Of a stretch of 64,000 nucleotides of DNA, positions 22,191-33,500 are shown one piece after another (the first letter of the stretch is position 1; each line of letters begins with the position of its first letter). Made by a program: the position numbers and the translations under genes. The notes below the pieces were generated by a model, which saw only the letters and a list, made by a program, of their open reading frames with translations, did not search any database and had not been told where the DNA came from. The stretch lies in assembly GCA_031841125.1 (NCBI GenBank), contig CM063113.1, forward strand, positions 23,457,312 through 23,521,311. Direction: 5' to 3'. The DNA is from Acanthococcus lagerstroemiae (taxonomy: Eukaryota; Arthropoda; Insecta; Hemiptera; Eriococcidae).

Positions 22191-22416
22191 TTTTCAATAA
22201 TTTGATTTTAGTATTTCTCTATTTTTGATATGATGAATTTCGATTCTGATTTTTCTATTTTAACGGTCTTGATTTTCGATTTCAATTTTCAATGTATGAC
22301 TTTCGATTTTAATTTTTTTAATTTTTGATACTTTGATTCTGGATGTTTCCAATTTCGAAATTTTCATCTTCGTAACTCGCAATTTGCAGTAATCTGCAAT
22401 AATCATTCATTTTTCA

Positions 22417-22764
22417 CAGGGACATACCGATAGGGGGAGGGGAGAGCTTCCTTCCTTTAGGAAGTTTTTTACTCAGCTACTCAGCAGTTGGGACAATTTA
22501 CCATTTCAGTCAGCCGAAGTTGGGACATTTCGATGGGTTGGGAAAATCCAACTAGTCAAAAGAAGCTTTTTTTTTGCTTTTTGCTTTTGCTTGATGCTTG
22601 GGAATTTTGAGTTGAGAAGTTGGGAAAATCCAACAAGTCAAAAGCTTTCCTTTTCTTTTTTTTCTTTTTGCTTTGGTACTTAAGAATTTTGAGTTGAATC
22701 AGTTGGGACTTTCACATTCTCCTCCCCCCCCCCCCTCCAGGGAAAACTCTTCGGTACGTCCCTG
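22417..22764. mobile_element. hAT-like MITE, family M, copy 1
   Basis: Ends CAGGGACATACCGATAGGGG and CTTCGGTACGTCCCTG are inverted repeats. The flanks ATTTTTCA and ATTTTTTC are a near 8-bp duplication. The interior matches copy 2: TTGGGAAAATCCAACAAGTC, GAGTTGA, CAGTTGGGACTTTCACA. Confidence 0.8.
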
Positions 22765-22959
22765 ATTTTTTCAAAACTTGGTTGTTTCATAATTTCATTT
22801 TCAATGTCTACGTCCATTTTGCTTTTGTGTCGCTTACACTGCTGTACAGGGCGCTAGGCCAGGGATCTGGCGAGATGGAGACACTGAATTGAAGGGAGAA
22901 GATGGGTAGCGGCAAGGAAACGGAGAATTTTGTCGAGGGAGACGATATTTCGGTTTGCA

Positions 22960-23332
22960 GTACAGGGTGTTTCAAAAGAAACGTTAGTGAAAACACAAAG
23001 CACGTGGTAGGGAAAACAAAAGGTTGGCAACACTACAAATGCCATAATGGCAACCCTGACTTCTCCTACAAGGCTGTGTAGTCGTGTAGCCGTAGCAACT
23101 GTGATCGTTGTGAGCAAAAATTGTGGAAAGTCGTGATAATGCATTTGACCAAAAAATGAAGTTATATCAGATGTGCTCGGGCCTGTCTGACCGCCAGTGG
23201 GTAACATTTTCAACATCTATTGAAAAAATTTAACATAACTTTACGAAAATTAAAGAGTTCTTGCAGTTTTTGTACATATTGGTTTTTTTCTTCTTCAGTG
23301 GGTCACTAAAGTTTCTTTTGAAACACCCTGTA
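22960..23332. mobile_element. Tc1/mariner-like MITE with TA duplication
   Basis: Starts TA-CAGGGTGTTTCAAAAGAA and ends TTCTTTTGAAACACCCTG-TA; inverted ends of about 28 bp flanked by TA on both sides. Length about 370 bp. A 120-codon minus-strand frame inside (22854-23216) has no recognisable transposase motif. Confidence 0.8.
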
Positions 23333-23605
23333 TTTTAATTTTTGATTTTCCAGTTTCAATGTCTTGATCCCTTTACCTCAATTTATGATAGAGCGGTACT
23401 TCGGTTGTCGATATTTTGATTCTCGGTGGTTCGAATTTCGATTTTGCAATTTTGGATACTTCAAATGTAGGATTTTATTCTTTGATTTTTGACTTTTCGA
23501 TTCTTGATATTTCGGCTTTCAATAATTCGATCTCTCTAATATTTCAATTCACGATAATTCGATTTTCGATTTTGTTATGTTTTATTTTTTATTTTTATTT
23601 TTGAT

Positions 23606-23907
23606 CAGGGACGTATCGATAGGGGGTAGGGGACAATTTCCACCGCCCCCCGGTAGGAAGTTTTCACTCAGCAGGTGGGAAAATTTACTATTTCAGTCAG
23701 GCGATGAGTTGAGAAAATCCATCAAGTTAAAAGGGTTTCTTTTTTGCTTCGATACTTGAAAATTTTGAGTTGAGTCAATTGGAAAAATCCAACAAGTCAA
23801 ATTTTTTTTTTGCTGATTTGACACTTGGGAATTCTGAGTTGAGTCAGTTGGGACTTTCACAATTTAACACCCCCCTCCCCTCGAAATAACTCTTCGGTAT
23901 GTCCCTG
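23606..23907. mobile_element. hAT-like MITE, family M, copy 2
   Basis: Ends CAGGGACGTATCGATAGGGG and TCTTCGGTATGTCCCTG; flanks TTTTTGAT (23598-23605) and TTTTCGAT (23908-23915) match at 7 of 8 bases. Shares interior blocks with copy 1 but is 46 bp shorter. Confidence 0.85.
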
Positions 23908-26680
23908 TTTTCGATATTTTGATACGGCCTATCTTAATTTTTCATCATTTTTTTAAATATGTATTTCGATTTTAGCATTTTGATTCTCGATTAATCAGTT
24001 TTCTGTTTTGCGATTTTTGTTATTTACAATGCAGACTTTCATTTTTCGATTTTTGATCTTTGATTTTCAATAATTTAACCATCGATGATTCCAGTTTTGA
24101 TTTTGAGATTTTGATGTTTTACCTGTAGATTCTGTTCTTCGATTTTAATATTTCGATTTTCAATTTTACACTGATGGTTTAATTTTTGGTTCTGAGATTT
24201 TTGATTTATTAAATGTACGATATTATTCTTCGATTTTTGGATTTTCGAGGGTCCATATTTTAATTCTTGATGGTTCGATATCCGATTTTGCAATTTTTGA
24301 CATTGCAAATGTAGGATTATATATTCTGATTTTCAACTTTTCCATTCTTGCTAGTTCTGTGCTTGGTACTTCTTCAGCTTTCGATGTTTCGATCTCAATT
24401 CTTGATAATTCGATTTTCAATTATCTTACGTTTTACTTTCGATATTTTGATAAACGCTTTCTTGATTTTTCATAATTTTCTGATAGGTACTTCGATTTTT
24501 AGTTGTCTGATTCCCGGTGATTCTATTTTGAGATTGTGGATATTCTAAATGTAAGATTATTCTTCTATTTTTTGACTTCGATTCTTGATACTTCTCGATA
24601 TTTTTGTTTTACTTTTGATATTTTGATAAGCGCTGTCTTAATTTTTTGTATTTTCTGATGTGTATTTCGATTTTTATTACTTAGATTCTAAACGGTTCGA
24701 TTTGCGATTTTTTGTATTTGAACTGTAGGATTCTATCTTTTAATTTTTGATTTTCGATGTTCAATATTTTGATTCTTGGTGATTCGAGCTTCGATTGTAC
24801 GATTTTTAATACTTCAAATAATATAGCAATCTATTTTTTGATTTTTAATTTTTGATTTCGATGGTTCTATTTTCGATTTTCTATATATTAAAAAATGTAG
24901 AATTCTACTTTTTGGTTATTGATTTTACGATTTTTGAAATTTTTAATGTAAGATTCTATTTTTTGATTTTTCACATTCGATTTTCATCAATAGTTCGATT
25001 CTTGTTGGTTCGACTTTCGATTTTGTGGTTTTTGTTAATTTAAATGTAAAATTCTATTATTCGATTTTTAACTTTCGACTTTCAATTTTTCGGTTCTTGA
25101 TGGTCGGATTTTCAATTTTGCATTGACGATTCGATTTTTGATATTTTATATAAAAAATTCTATTCTTCGATTTTTAATTTTTGATTCTCAATTTTTCGAA
25201 TCTTGATTGTTCGATCATCAATTTTGCAATGATGTCGATTTTTCATTTCGCGATTTCTGATGTTACAAATGCAGGATTCTGTTCTTCTATTTTTGACTCA
25301 CAATCTTCAATATTTTGATTCTTGGTGGTTCCATTTTCGATTTAGGGATTTTTGATGTCTTGAATGTAGAATTCTATTTTTTGATTTTTGACTTTTCGAT
25401 GCTCGATATGTTTATATCTGGTACTTCAGCTTTCAATATTCCGATCTAGTATTTCAATTCTTGATAATTCGATTTTCGATTTTGTTATGTTTCATTTTTG
25501 ATATTTTGGTACGCGTTGTCTTAATTTTTCATAATTTTTTAAAAAGTATTTCGATTTTTAGCATTTTGATTTGCGATTTTTCAATATTTATAATGCAGAA
25601 TTATAATTTTTGATTTTTGACTTTCATTTTCAATCATTTGATTTTCGATAGCTCCAGTTTTGATTTTGCGACTTTTGATATTTTGAATGTAGGATTCTGT
25701 TTGATTTTCGATTTTCAATAGTTCAGTTTTCGATTTTGGATTTTTTAGTGTTTTAAATGTGGGATTCTGTTCTTCGATTTTTGACGCTCGACGTTGAATA
25801 TTTCGATTCTTGATTGTCCAACTTTCAATTCTGTAATAGCGGTGCGGTTTTTGATTTTAAAATTTTTGATCTTTTAAGTATAGGATTTTATTCTTCGATT
25901 TTGGATTTTTGAGGGTCCGTATTTTAATTCTTGATGGTTCGATATTCGACTTTGCGATTTTTGATATGTTAAATGTTGGATTATATTTTCTGATTTTTGA
26001 CTTTTCCATCTTGATACTTCAACTTTCAATTTTTCGGTCTCTGGTATTTAATTCCTGATTATTCAATTTTCAATTATTTTATATTTTACTTTCTATATTC
26101 TCATGAACGCTGTCTTGATTCTTCATAATTCTTTAATAGGTACTTCGATTTTTAATATTTTGATTCCGGATGGTCAAATTTCCTATTTCGAGATTTTGGA
26201 TATTTTAAATGTAGAAAATTTTATTCTTTTACTTCTGATTTTTCAATTCTTCATATTCTGTATTGGGTAATATTTCGATTTTTGGTAATACGATCTTTGA
26301 TTTTTTTTAATGTTTTACTTTTGATATTTCGATAAGTGCTGTCTTAATTTTTTATAAGTTTTTAATATGCGCTTAAATTTTTAATATTTTGAGTACGATT
26401 TTGCGTTTTTTTGATAATTTAAATCTAGGATATTATATTTTTATTTTTGATTTTTAGATTCTTGATATTTCTGTTGGGTTGTATTTCAGATTTTGGTAAA
26501 ACGATTTTTGATTTTAATTTTTTTTATGTTTTACTTTTGATGTTTTGATAAGCGCTGTCCTAATTTTTTGTAATTTTTTAATATGTACTTCGAATCTTAA
26601 TACTCTGATTTTCAACGGTTCGAGTTTTGATTTTGCATTTTTGGACTCTAAAAGTTTCTATTTTCGCTGACAAAAGTATA

Positions 26681-26819
26681 CCTAATAATATCCGTATCTA
26701 TTTTCATATACCAAAAATTTGACTTCCCTTTTGCCTTCCTTCTCCACACAATAGGAAAAAAACGAAGTCAGGAGTCGAGTTTCAGGAACTAAGAACTGCA
26801 TTAGGGCGGGACAATCAAA
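26681..26819. other. junction between forward and inverted GATTTT arrays
   Basis: About 140 bp of other sequence (ACAAAAGTATACCTAATAAT...) separates the two orientations. No element ends were recognised. Confidence 0.4.
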
Positions 26820-27193
26820 ATTTTGATGCAGGCCAAATTAAATCTGAAAAACCTGAATTCCAAACAAAAAAAATGTTCCCAAATTCGTTTTTTTAATGGT
26901 GAAATACCTACTGGAGATTGAAGTATTGAAAGTTGAAGCGACAAAGACAGGAGTATCAGGAATCGAAGAGTCGAAAATTGAAAAATAGAATCCAACATTC
27001 AAAATATCAAAAATCTTAAAATCGAAAATGGAACCATCAAGAATCAAGATACTGAAGATCGTAAGTCAAAAATCGAAGAATTGACTCCGGCATCTAAAAT
27101 ATCAGAAATCGCAAAATGACAAATGGAACCGTCACTGAAGAATTGAAAATCGAACCATCGAGAATCGAAAAATTGAAAATCAGAAGATAAAAA

Positions 27194-27465
27194 TTGTAAA
27201 ATAGAATATAAAGGGTAAAGAATCAAAACTCATGTTTGCCATTTTACTTCAAGGGCGCAAATAGGCAAAATACTGTACACGAGTGCAGGACTATCTTTGC
27301 TGCACCTGTGAATGTGGAGTTTGTTGTTTGTTATACTTATCGCGCATTCACAGGCGCAGCAAAGATAGTCCTGCACTCGTGTACATTGTTTTGCCTATTT
27401 GCGCCCTTGAAGTAAAATGGCAAATGTGAGTTTTGATTCTTTACCCTTCATATTCTACATTTAAA
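27194..27465. mobile_element. near-perfect hairpin, ~120-bp arms
   Basis: 27194-27314 is the reverse complement of 27345-27465 with few mismatches: TTGCCATTTTACTTCAAGGG pairs with CCCTTGAAGTAAAATGGCAA, and GAGTGCAGGACTATCTTTGC pairs with GCAAAGATAGTCCTGCACTC. The loop is 30 bp. The low divergence suggests recent insertion or gene conversion. Confidence 0.85.
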
Positions 27466-27539
27466 ACATCAAAGAATCGAAAGTCGAACCATCGAGAATC
27501 GAACTACTGAAAATTGAATGTCAAAAATCGAAGAATATG

Positions 27540-28552
27540 TGGCAGTTTCTATAACAAGGGTCAAATTTGTCGGTCAGATCATTTTCGACTTAAGCACATG
27601 TTTATATAGTTGACTCAATTCCTGACAAAATGGGACCTTTTCCAGCTTTTCCTATGTGCTATAATCTCTCTACATCCATTAAAAAGGAGGTACTTCGCAA
27701 TTTTCGAAAAACAAGATTTTGAGAAAAACGCGTTCAAAGTTTTGAACTTTATATTCGTCGCAAATAGCCCAGATGCTGCGCGACAAAAAATAAACGTATT
27801 AAAAACAAAATGTTGATTTTCTTGTCAAAGATCAAACTGTTTCATAGACTATTATCTACAGGGTGTCTGGACTTCATCCAAGAACCCGCTAGGTACGCGT
27901 AGTGCTCGATAAAACTAAAAAACTAAAAAAGTTGAGTGCGAAAAGTTGTCTATGAGCAAATTGAAGGGGCTACGCCGTTTTAAAGATGACAAAAAACACA
28001 ATTTTCAAGACGATATACAAGACATGATAATTGACGGAATAAAAAATCTGACTACAGGAGCTGATAGTATTGGCTTGGATGGAAAAAATCTAAGTACGAT
28101 CTATTGCCTACCCTCAAAATTGAAGGCTTTAAAAATTGAAAGTTAGGAAAATTTCGTTTTTCCTTAAATGATCAAAAAGACCATTTTTCAGCCCAACCCT
28201 AGGTAAAGAATTAATGGTTTGAGAGGTATTTTGACTATGGGAATTTGTACGTATCTAAGAGATAAAAAAATTACTCAATACAGGATAACTTTTTAAAAAT
28301 TCAGAATTCGGCGAAGATGGTCGTATAATTTTTTCATCTCCTAGATGCGTACAACAAGTTCAATGTTCGAAGATGTAGACCTACTTGCTGATATTTCTGG
28401 AGGGTGAAAGAGCATTGAATTTCGTACATGAATCCATAATAATCTTAAAATTGATTTTTTTTTTTGCTAAAAATTTTACTTTTTAGTTTTTCTTGTTTTT
28501 GTCTTTTTTTCTTACCAACAAAGTTGTAATTTTTTAAATAGAAACTGCCACA
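27540..28552. mobile_element. DNA element Z3 (same ends as Z1/Z2, different interior)
   Basis: Left GTGGCAGTTTCTATAACAAG and right AAATAGAAACTGCCAC (ending 28552) are inverted; the flanking ATAT on both sides (27536-27539 and 28553-28556) fits a 4-bp duplication. The interior shares only short words with Z1/Z2 (TTTTGAGAAAAACGCGTTCAAAGTTTT-like region near 27715-27745). A 66-codon frame at 27946-28146 has no known domain. It contains CTACAGGGTGTCTGGACTTC near 27860. Confidence 0.7.
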
Positions 28553-28690
28553 TATAATGTTACATTTAAAATACCAAAAATTGCAAAATTGAAATTCGAA
28601 CCATCAATAATTAAAATATTGAAAATATCGAAAATCAAAAAATAGAATCCTACATTTAGAACATCAAAAACCGTCTGTTCCCATGTCTGA

Positions 28691-30578
28691 ATTTTCCTGA
28701 TTGATACTGGGAATAAAGCGCATACCTTGTAGTCCATGGTAGAAAAATTATTCTGTCCAGCTAAATTCAGTTCCAAGATATTTATCCCACTGCAGGCCGT
28801 TGTAAGATGAACAATTATCAATTTTTCATCGTCATTGATATTTTATGGCAAGTTGATTCGAAAGCTCTTGCGTACGTTTTCTATCTGCGTCCTTTAAATG
28901 TCTAATGAAAATGAAATCGGGAAAAAGAAACACATAGGCGTCCACGTTTATTCGAAACTAATCGTAATTCGTTTTCTGTTTCAGATACGTCCCCCGCTAT
29001 TCACTCTATGACTCGTTATTTTAGTGAATGGGCGACGAATACATGAGAAAAGAAAATGAAAATCCGAACAAAGCAAAGCGGACGTGCCTAATTTAGATTT
29101 GGATTTTTTTAACGACTGAATTTTTGTTTTTTTTGTTTTTGTTTACACCTTGAAATGCATTTGCCCTATCCCCGGTGAATTGATTTTTCTGTGTATGATA
29201 TTTTGTATCGAGGTTATTTTTATGACATGTACCATGAACGTATGCCATGTAATTGGATTTTTGAGCCTGTGTACCTGCGACTGCCGACAAACGATGAAAG
29301 AGTGTCCCGAGTAGCTCAGGAAAATTCGAGTTTCGTTTAAAAAATTTGTGTTGGAATTTTCGTTCAAATTTGATGTTTTTTGGAACTAATTTTTCTGAAC
29401 TAAAATCGTCGAATATGTTCCTAATAACGCGCATTTTCGCGAAATAGAATAATCTGAACCTAACAGGGGAGAGGGAGCGTTTTCATGAGTTCGAAGTTAG
29501 CAGCTCGTGCTGCAATCACACGACTTTCTATTACGATTTTTCATTCAAAATATACTCAGAAAGTGAAACCACGTATGGCAATCTTTCTGAGTACATTTTC
29601 ATAAAAAATCATCGCTAAACGGATAGCGCGAGTTGGTAATTTATCCGCGAGAAAAGGCGGATATAAAATGCCGCGTATGTATATCCGTGAGTAGACAACA
29701 CGTCCAACAGCTGGTAGGCAGGCAAGTTGCCTATATGTACGCGACACGGTGAAATTGCGTTTCTTTTTGCGGAAAGAAGCTCGAGGAAAGGACGTGTATA
29801 GGCAGAAAAAAAAGAAACAGGAGATGGTGGGTGAATTTTTGGCGACCTTGACCTACATTTTAGGATACGCATCGCTCTGTTCGCGAACGTGATCGATGGC
29901 CGTAATTAGGAACATATTTAAAAATCCCGGGCGAACGCGAGAATTTTACTTGATATTCAGTAATTCGTTTTCAATGATTTTCGTTACTTATTTTTTTCTC
30001 TTTCTTTCTTTTTTCTTTCATTTTTTATCCTAAATGGACACAAGAATTTTTATAATCTTCACGATTGTTTCATTCGTTATATTTAAAACCGGGTACGATA
30101 GTTGGATTTTTTCATAAGACCGCGATAAACTGAGAGTAAACATCGTTCATTGTTTGTTATTTTATTTTTAATGTTGTTATTGTTGTTAAAACGTTTTTAA
30201 GGATTTAGGTGAGAATGTCATTTTAACTTGTACTTTTTTTTTTATTTGTACGTTTTCTTTCCTTCTCTTTGTCGTAAATTATAGGAAGCTATTGAAATTT
30301 ATTTTGTTGTACGATAATGTCATGATTTAAAAGAAAAAAAAATTTGTAAATATATTATTGGAAATGAACATTTTTGGAGTGTTCGAATGATGAGGTCCCA
30401 GACATGATGTGATCCTAAAATACGGAAAATCTTCACGTTTGGGACAATTGTTGATTTGTCCTAGCTTTTTATTAGGATTGTGCAAAGTGCTGTGAAATTG
30501 ATTGCTGAAACTGTTGTAGGAATACTCGCAAATTTGTCAGAAAGCAACGGATTTTATTTTAGAAATATCCCCAACTCG
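28691..30578 (+). other. low-copy island; candidate 3' UTR exon of the islet gene
   Basis: No repeats are evident. A strong acceptor-like tract TTCGTTTTCTGTTTCAG ends at 28984. Downstream sequence is T-rich, has only short frames on the plus strand, and contains TGTAAATA (30345-30352), a Pumilio-type word common in 3' UTRs. It lies on the islet strand 8 kb after the stop. No AATAAA stands out before the satellite (one occurs near 30654). Untranslated-exon status is inference. Confidence 0.3.
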
Positions 30579-33500
30579 TTGGATCCGCGATACAATTCGC
30601 ACCAATATGCATCTACCAGATTGTGAATTTCTCGGGGGGGGGGGGGGACTAATTAATAAAACGCGAAAATCTCCGGCCTCGGGATAGCTAGAGGAAAATG
30701 GTTTGAAATTTTGAGAGCAAATTGACCTTCTCTTTCAAAAGTGTCAACCCGTTTCGCTGTAGTTGGCTCCAATCCAAAGATTTTTGCATTTTATTAGTTC
30801 GCCCCAGAGGAATAAGCTATTTCGAAAACGTCAGCGAATATTCGGGTAATGCCTTCAGCCCGTCGAATATGCAACTCAACGTACACCAATTGACATTTTC
30901 GAAATGGAAAATCTCCGGACTGGGGATAGTTAGAGGAAAACGGTTTGAAATTTTGAGAGCAAATTGATCTCCTCTTTCGAAAATGTCAACCCGTTTCGCT
31001 GTAGCTGTCTCCAATCCAAAGATTTTTGCATTTTATTAGTTCGCCCCAGAGAAATTAGTGATTTTGAAAACGTCAATTGGCGTATGACAAATAGCATATT
31101 CTACTCGTCGAAGGCGCCTACACCTTAGCGAATATTCTGGTAATGCCTTCAGCACGTTGAATATGCAACTCAACGTACACCAATCGACGTTTTCAAAATC
31201 GCGAATTTCTCTGGGGGGAACTAATAAAATGCGAAAATCTCCGGACTGGGGATAGTTAGAGGAAAACGGTTTGAAATTTTGAGAGCAAATGGATCTCCTC
31301 TTTCGAAAGTGTCAACCCGTTTCGCTGTAGCTGTCTCCAATCCAAAGATTTTTGCATTTTATTAGTTCGCCCCAGAGGAATAAGCTATTTCGAAAACGTC
31401 AGCGAATATTCGGGTAATGCCTTCAGCCCGTCGAATATGCAACTCAACGTACACCAATTGACGTTTTCAAAATCGCGAATTTCTCTGGGGGGAACTAATA
31501 AAACGCGAAAATCTCCGGACTGGGGATAGCGAGAGGAAAACGGTTTGAAATTTTGAGAGCAAATTGATCTCCTCTTTCGAAAGTGTCAACCCGTTTCGCT
31601 GTAGTTGGCTCCAATCCAAAGATTTTTGCATTTTATTAGTTCGCCCCAGAGGAATAAGCTATTTCGAAAACGTCAGCGAATATTCTGGTAATGCCTTCAG
31701 CCCGTCGAATATGCAACTCAACGTACACCAATTGACTTTTTCGAAATGGAAAATCTCCGGACTGGGGATAGTTAGAGGAAAACGGTTTGAAATTTTGAGA
31801 GCAAATTGATCTCCTCTTTCGAAAGTGTCAACCCGTTTCGCTGTAGCTGCCGCCAATCCAAAGATTTCTGCATTTTATTTGTTCGCCCCAGAGAAATTAG
31901 CGAATTCGAAAACGTCAGCGAATATTCTCATAATGCCTTCAGCACGTTGAATATGCAACTCAACGTACAACAATTGACATTTTCGAAATGGAAAATCTCC
32001 GGACTGGGGATAGCTAGAGGAAAACGGTTTGAAATTTTGAGAGCAAATTGATCTCCTCTTTCGAAAATGTCAACCCGTTTCGCTGTAGCTGTCTCCAATC
32101 CAAAGATTTTTGCATTTTATTAGTTCGCCCCAGAGAAATTAGTGATTTTGAAAACGTCAATTGGCGTATGACAAATAGCATATTCTACTCGTCGAAGGCG
32201 CCTACACCTTAGCGAATATTCTGGTAATGCCTTCAGCACGTTGAATATGCAACTCAACGTACACCAATCGACGTTTTCAAAATCGCGAATTTCTCTGGGG
32301 GGAACTAATAAAACGCGAAAATCTCCGGACTGGGGATAGCTAGAGGAAAACGGTTTGAAATTTTGAGAGCAAATTGATCTCCTCTTTCGAAAGTGTCAAC
32401 CCGTTTCGCTGTAGCTGTCTCCAATCCAAAGATTTTTGCATTTTATTAGTTCGCCCCAGAGGAAAAGCTATTTCGAAAACGTCAGCGAATATTCTGGTAA
32501 TGCCTTCAGCCCGTCGAATATGCAACTCAACGTACACCAATTGACTTTTTCGAAATGGAAAATCTCCGGACTGGGGATAGTTAGAGGAAAACGGTTTGAA
32601 ATTTTGAGAGCAAATTGATCTCCTCTTTCGAAAGTGTCAACCCGTTTCGCTGTAGCTGTCTCCAATCCAAAGATTTTTGCATTTTATTAGTTCGCCCCAG
32701 AGAAATTAGTGATTTTGAAAACGTCAATTGGCGTATGACAAATAGCATATTCTACTCGTCGAAGGCGCCTACACCTTAGCGAATATTCTGGTAATGCCTT
32801 CAGCACGTTGAATATGCAACTCAACGTACACCAATCGACGTTTTCAAAATGGAAAATCTCCGGACTGGGGATAGCTAGAGGAAAACGGTTTGAAATTTTG
32901 AGAGCAAATTGATCTCCTCTTTCGAAAATGTCAACCCGTTTCGCTGTAGCTGTCTCCAATCCAAAGATTTTTGCATTTTATTAGTTCGCCCCAGAGGAAT
33001 AAGCTATTTCGAAAACGTCAGCGAATATTCGGGTAATGCCTTCAGCCGTTGAATATGCAACTCAACGTACACAATTGACGTTTTCAAAATCGCGAATTTC
33101 TCTGGGGGGAATAATAAAACGGAAAATCTCGGACTGGGGATCGAGAGGAAAACGGTTTGAAATTTTGAGAGCAAATTGATCTCCTCTTTCGAAAGTGTCA
33201 ACCCGTTTCGCTGTAGTTGGCTCCAATCCAAAGATTTTTACATTTTATTAGTTCGCCCCAGAGGAATAAACTATTTCGAAAACGTCAGCGAATATTCGGG
33301 TAATGCCTTCAGCCCGTCGAATATGCAACTCAACGTACACCAACTGACATTTTCGAAATGGAAAATCTCCGGACTGGGGATAGCTAGAGGAAAACGGTTT
33401 GAAATTTTGACGGCAAAATGATCTATTTTTTCCAAAATGTCAACCCGTTTCACTGTAGCTGTCTCCAATCCAAAGATTTTTGCATTTTATTAGTTCGCCC

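Larger units (their letters stand above)
22190..26680 (+). repeat. divergent GATTTT-rich array, forward orientation
   Basis: Endless variants of TTCGATTTTTGATATTTT, AATGTAGGATTCTATTCTTC and TTGATGGTTCGATTTTCGAT occur in recurring order, suggesting a decayed array with a unit near 100-130 bp. Three MITEs (22417, 22960, 23606) are inserted. Open frames inside (for example 24348-24548 and 24852-25043) are low-complexity and not genes. Confidence 0.7.
26820..28690 (-). repeat. GATTTT-rich array, inverted orientation
   Basis: The motifs appear as reverse complements (AAAATCGAAAATGGAACCAT, AAAAATCGAAGAATTGA, ATAGAATCCTACATTTA) at 26900-27190, 27460-27537 and 28553-28670, separated by a hairpin and by element Z3. 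Open frames on the minus strand here are low-complexity. Confidence 0.65.

Noticed and set aside
22190..28690. CRISPR-like regularly spaced repeats
   Set aside because: Repeats are degenerate, low-complexity and not separated by uniform unique spacers, and the genome is eukaryotic.
30722..33421. Repeated 65-81-codon open frames (plus strand ...VNPFRCSWLQSKDFCILL..., minus METATAKRVD...) as a tandem gene family
   Set aside because: They follow the satellite period, occur on both strands at once, and break wherever the DNA has an indel. They are by-products of the repeat.
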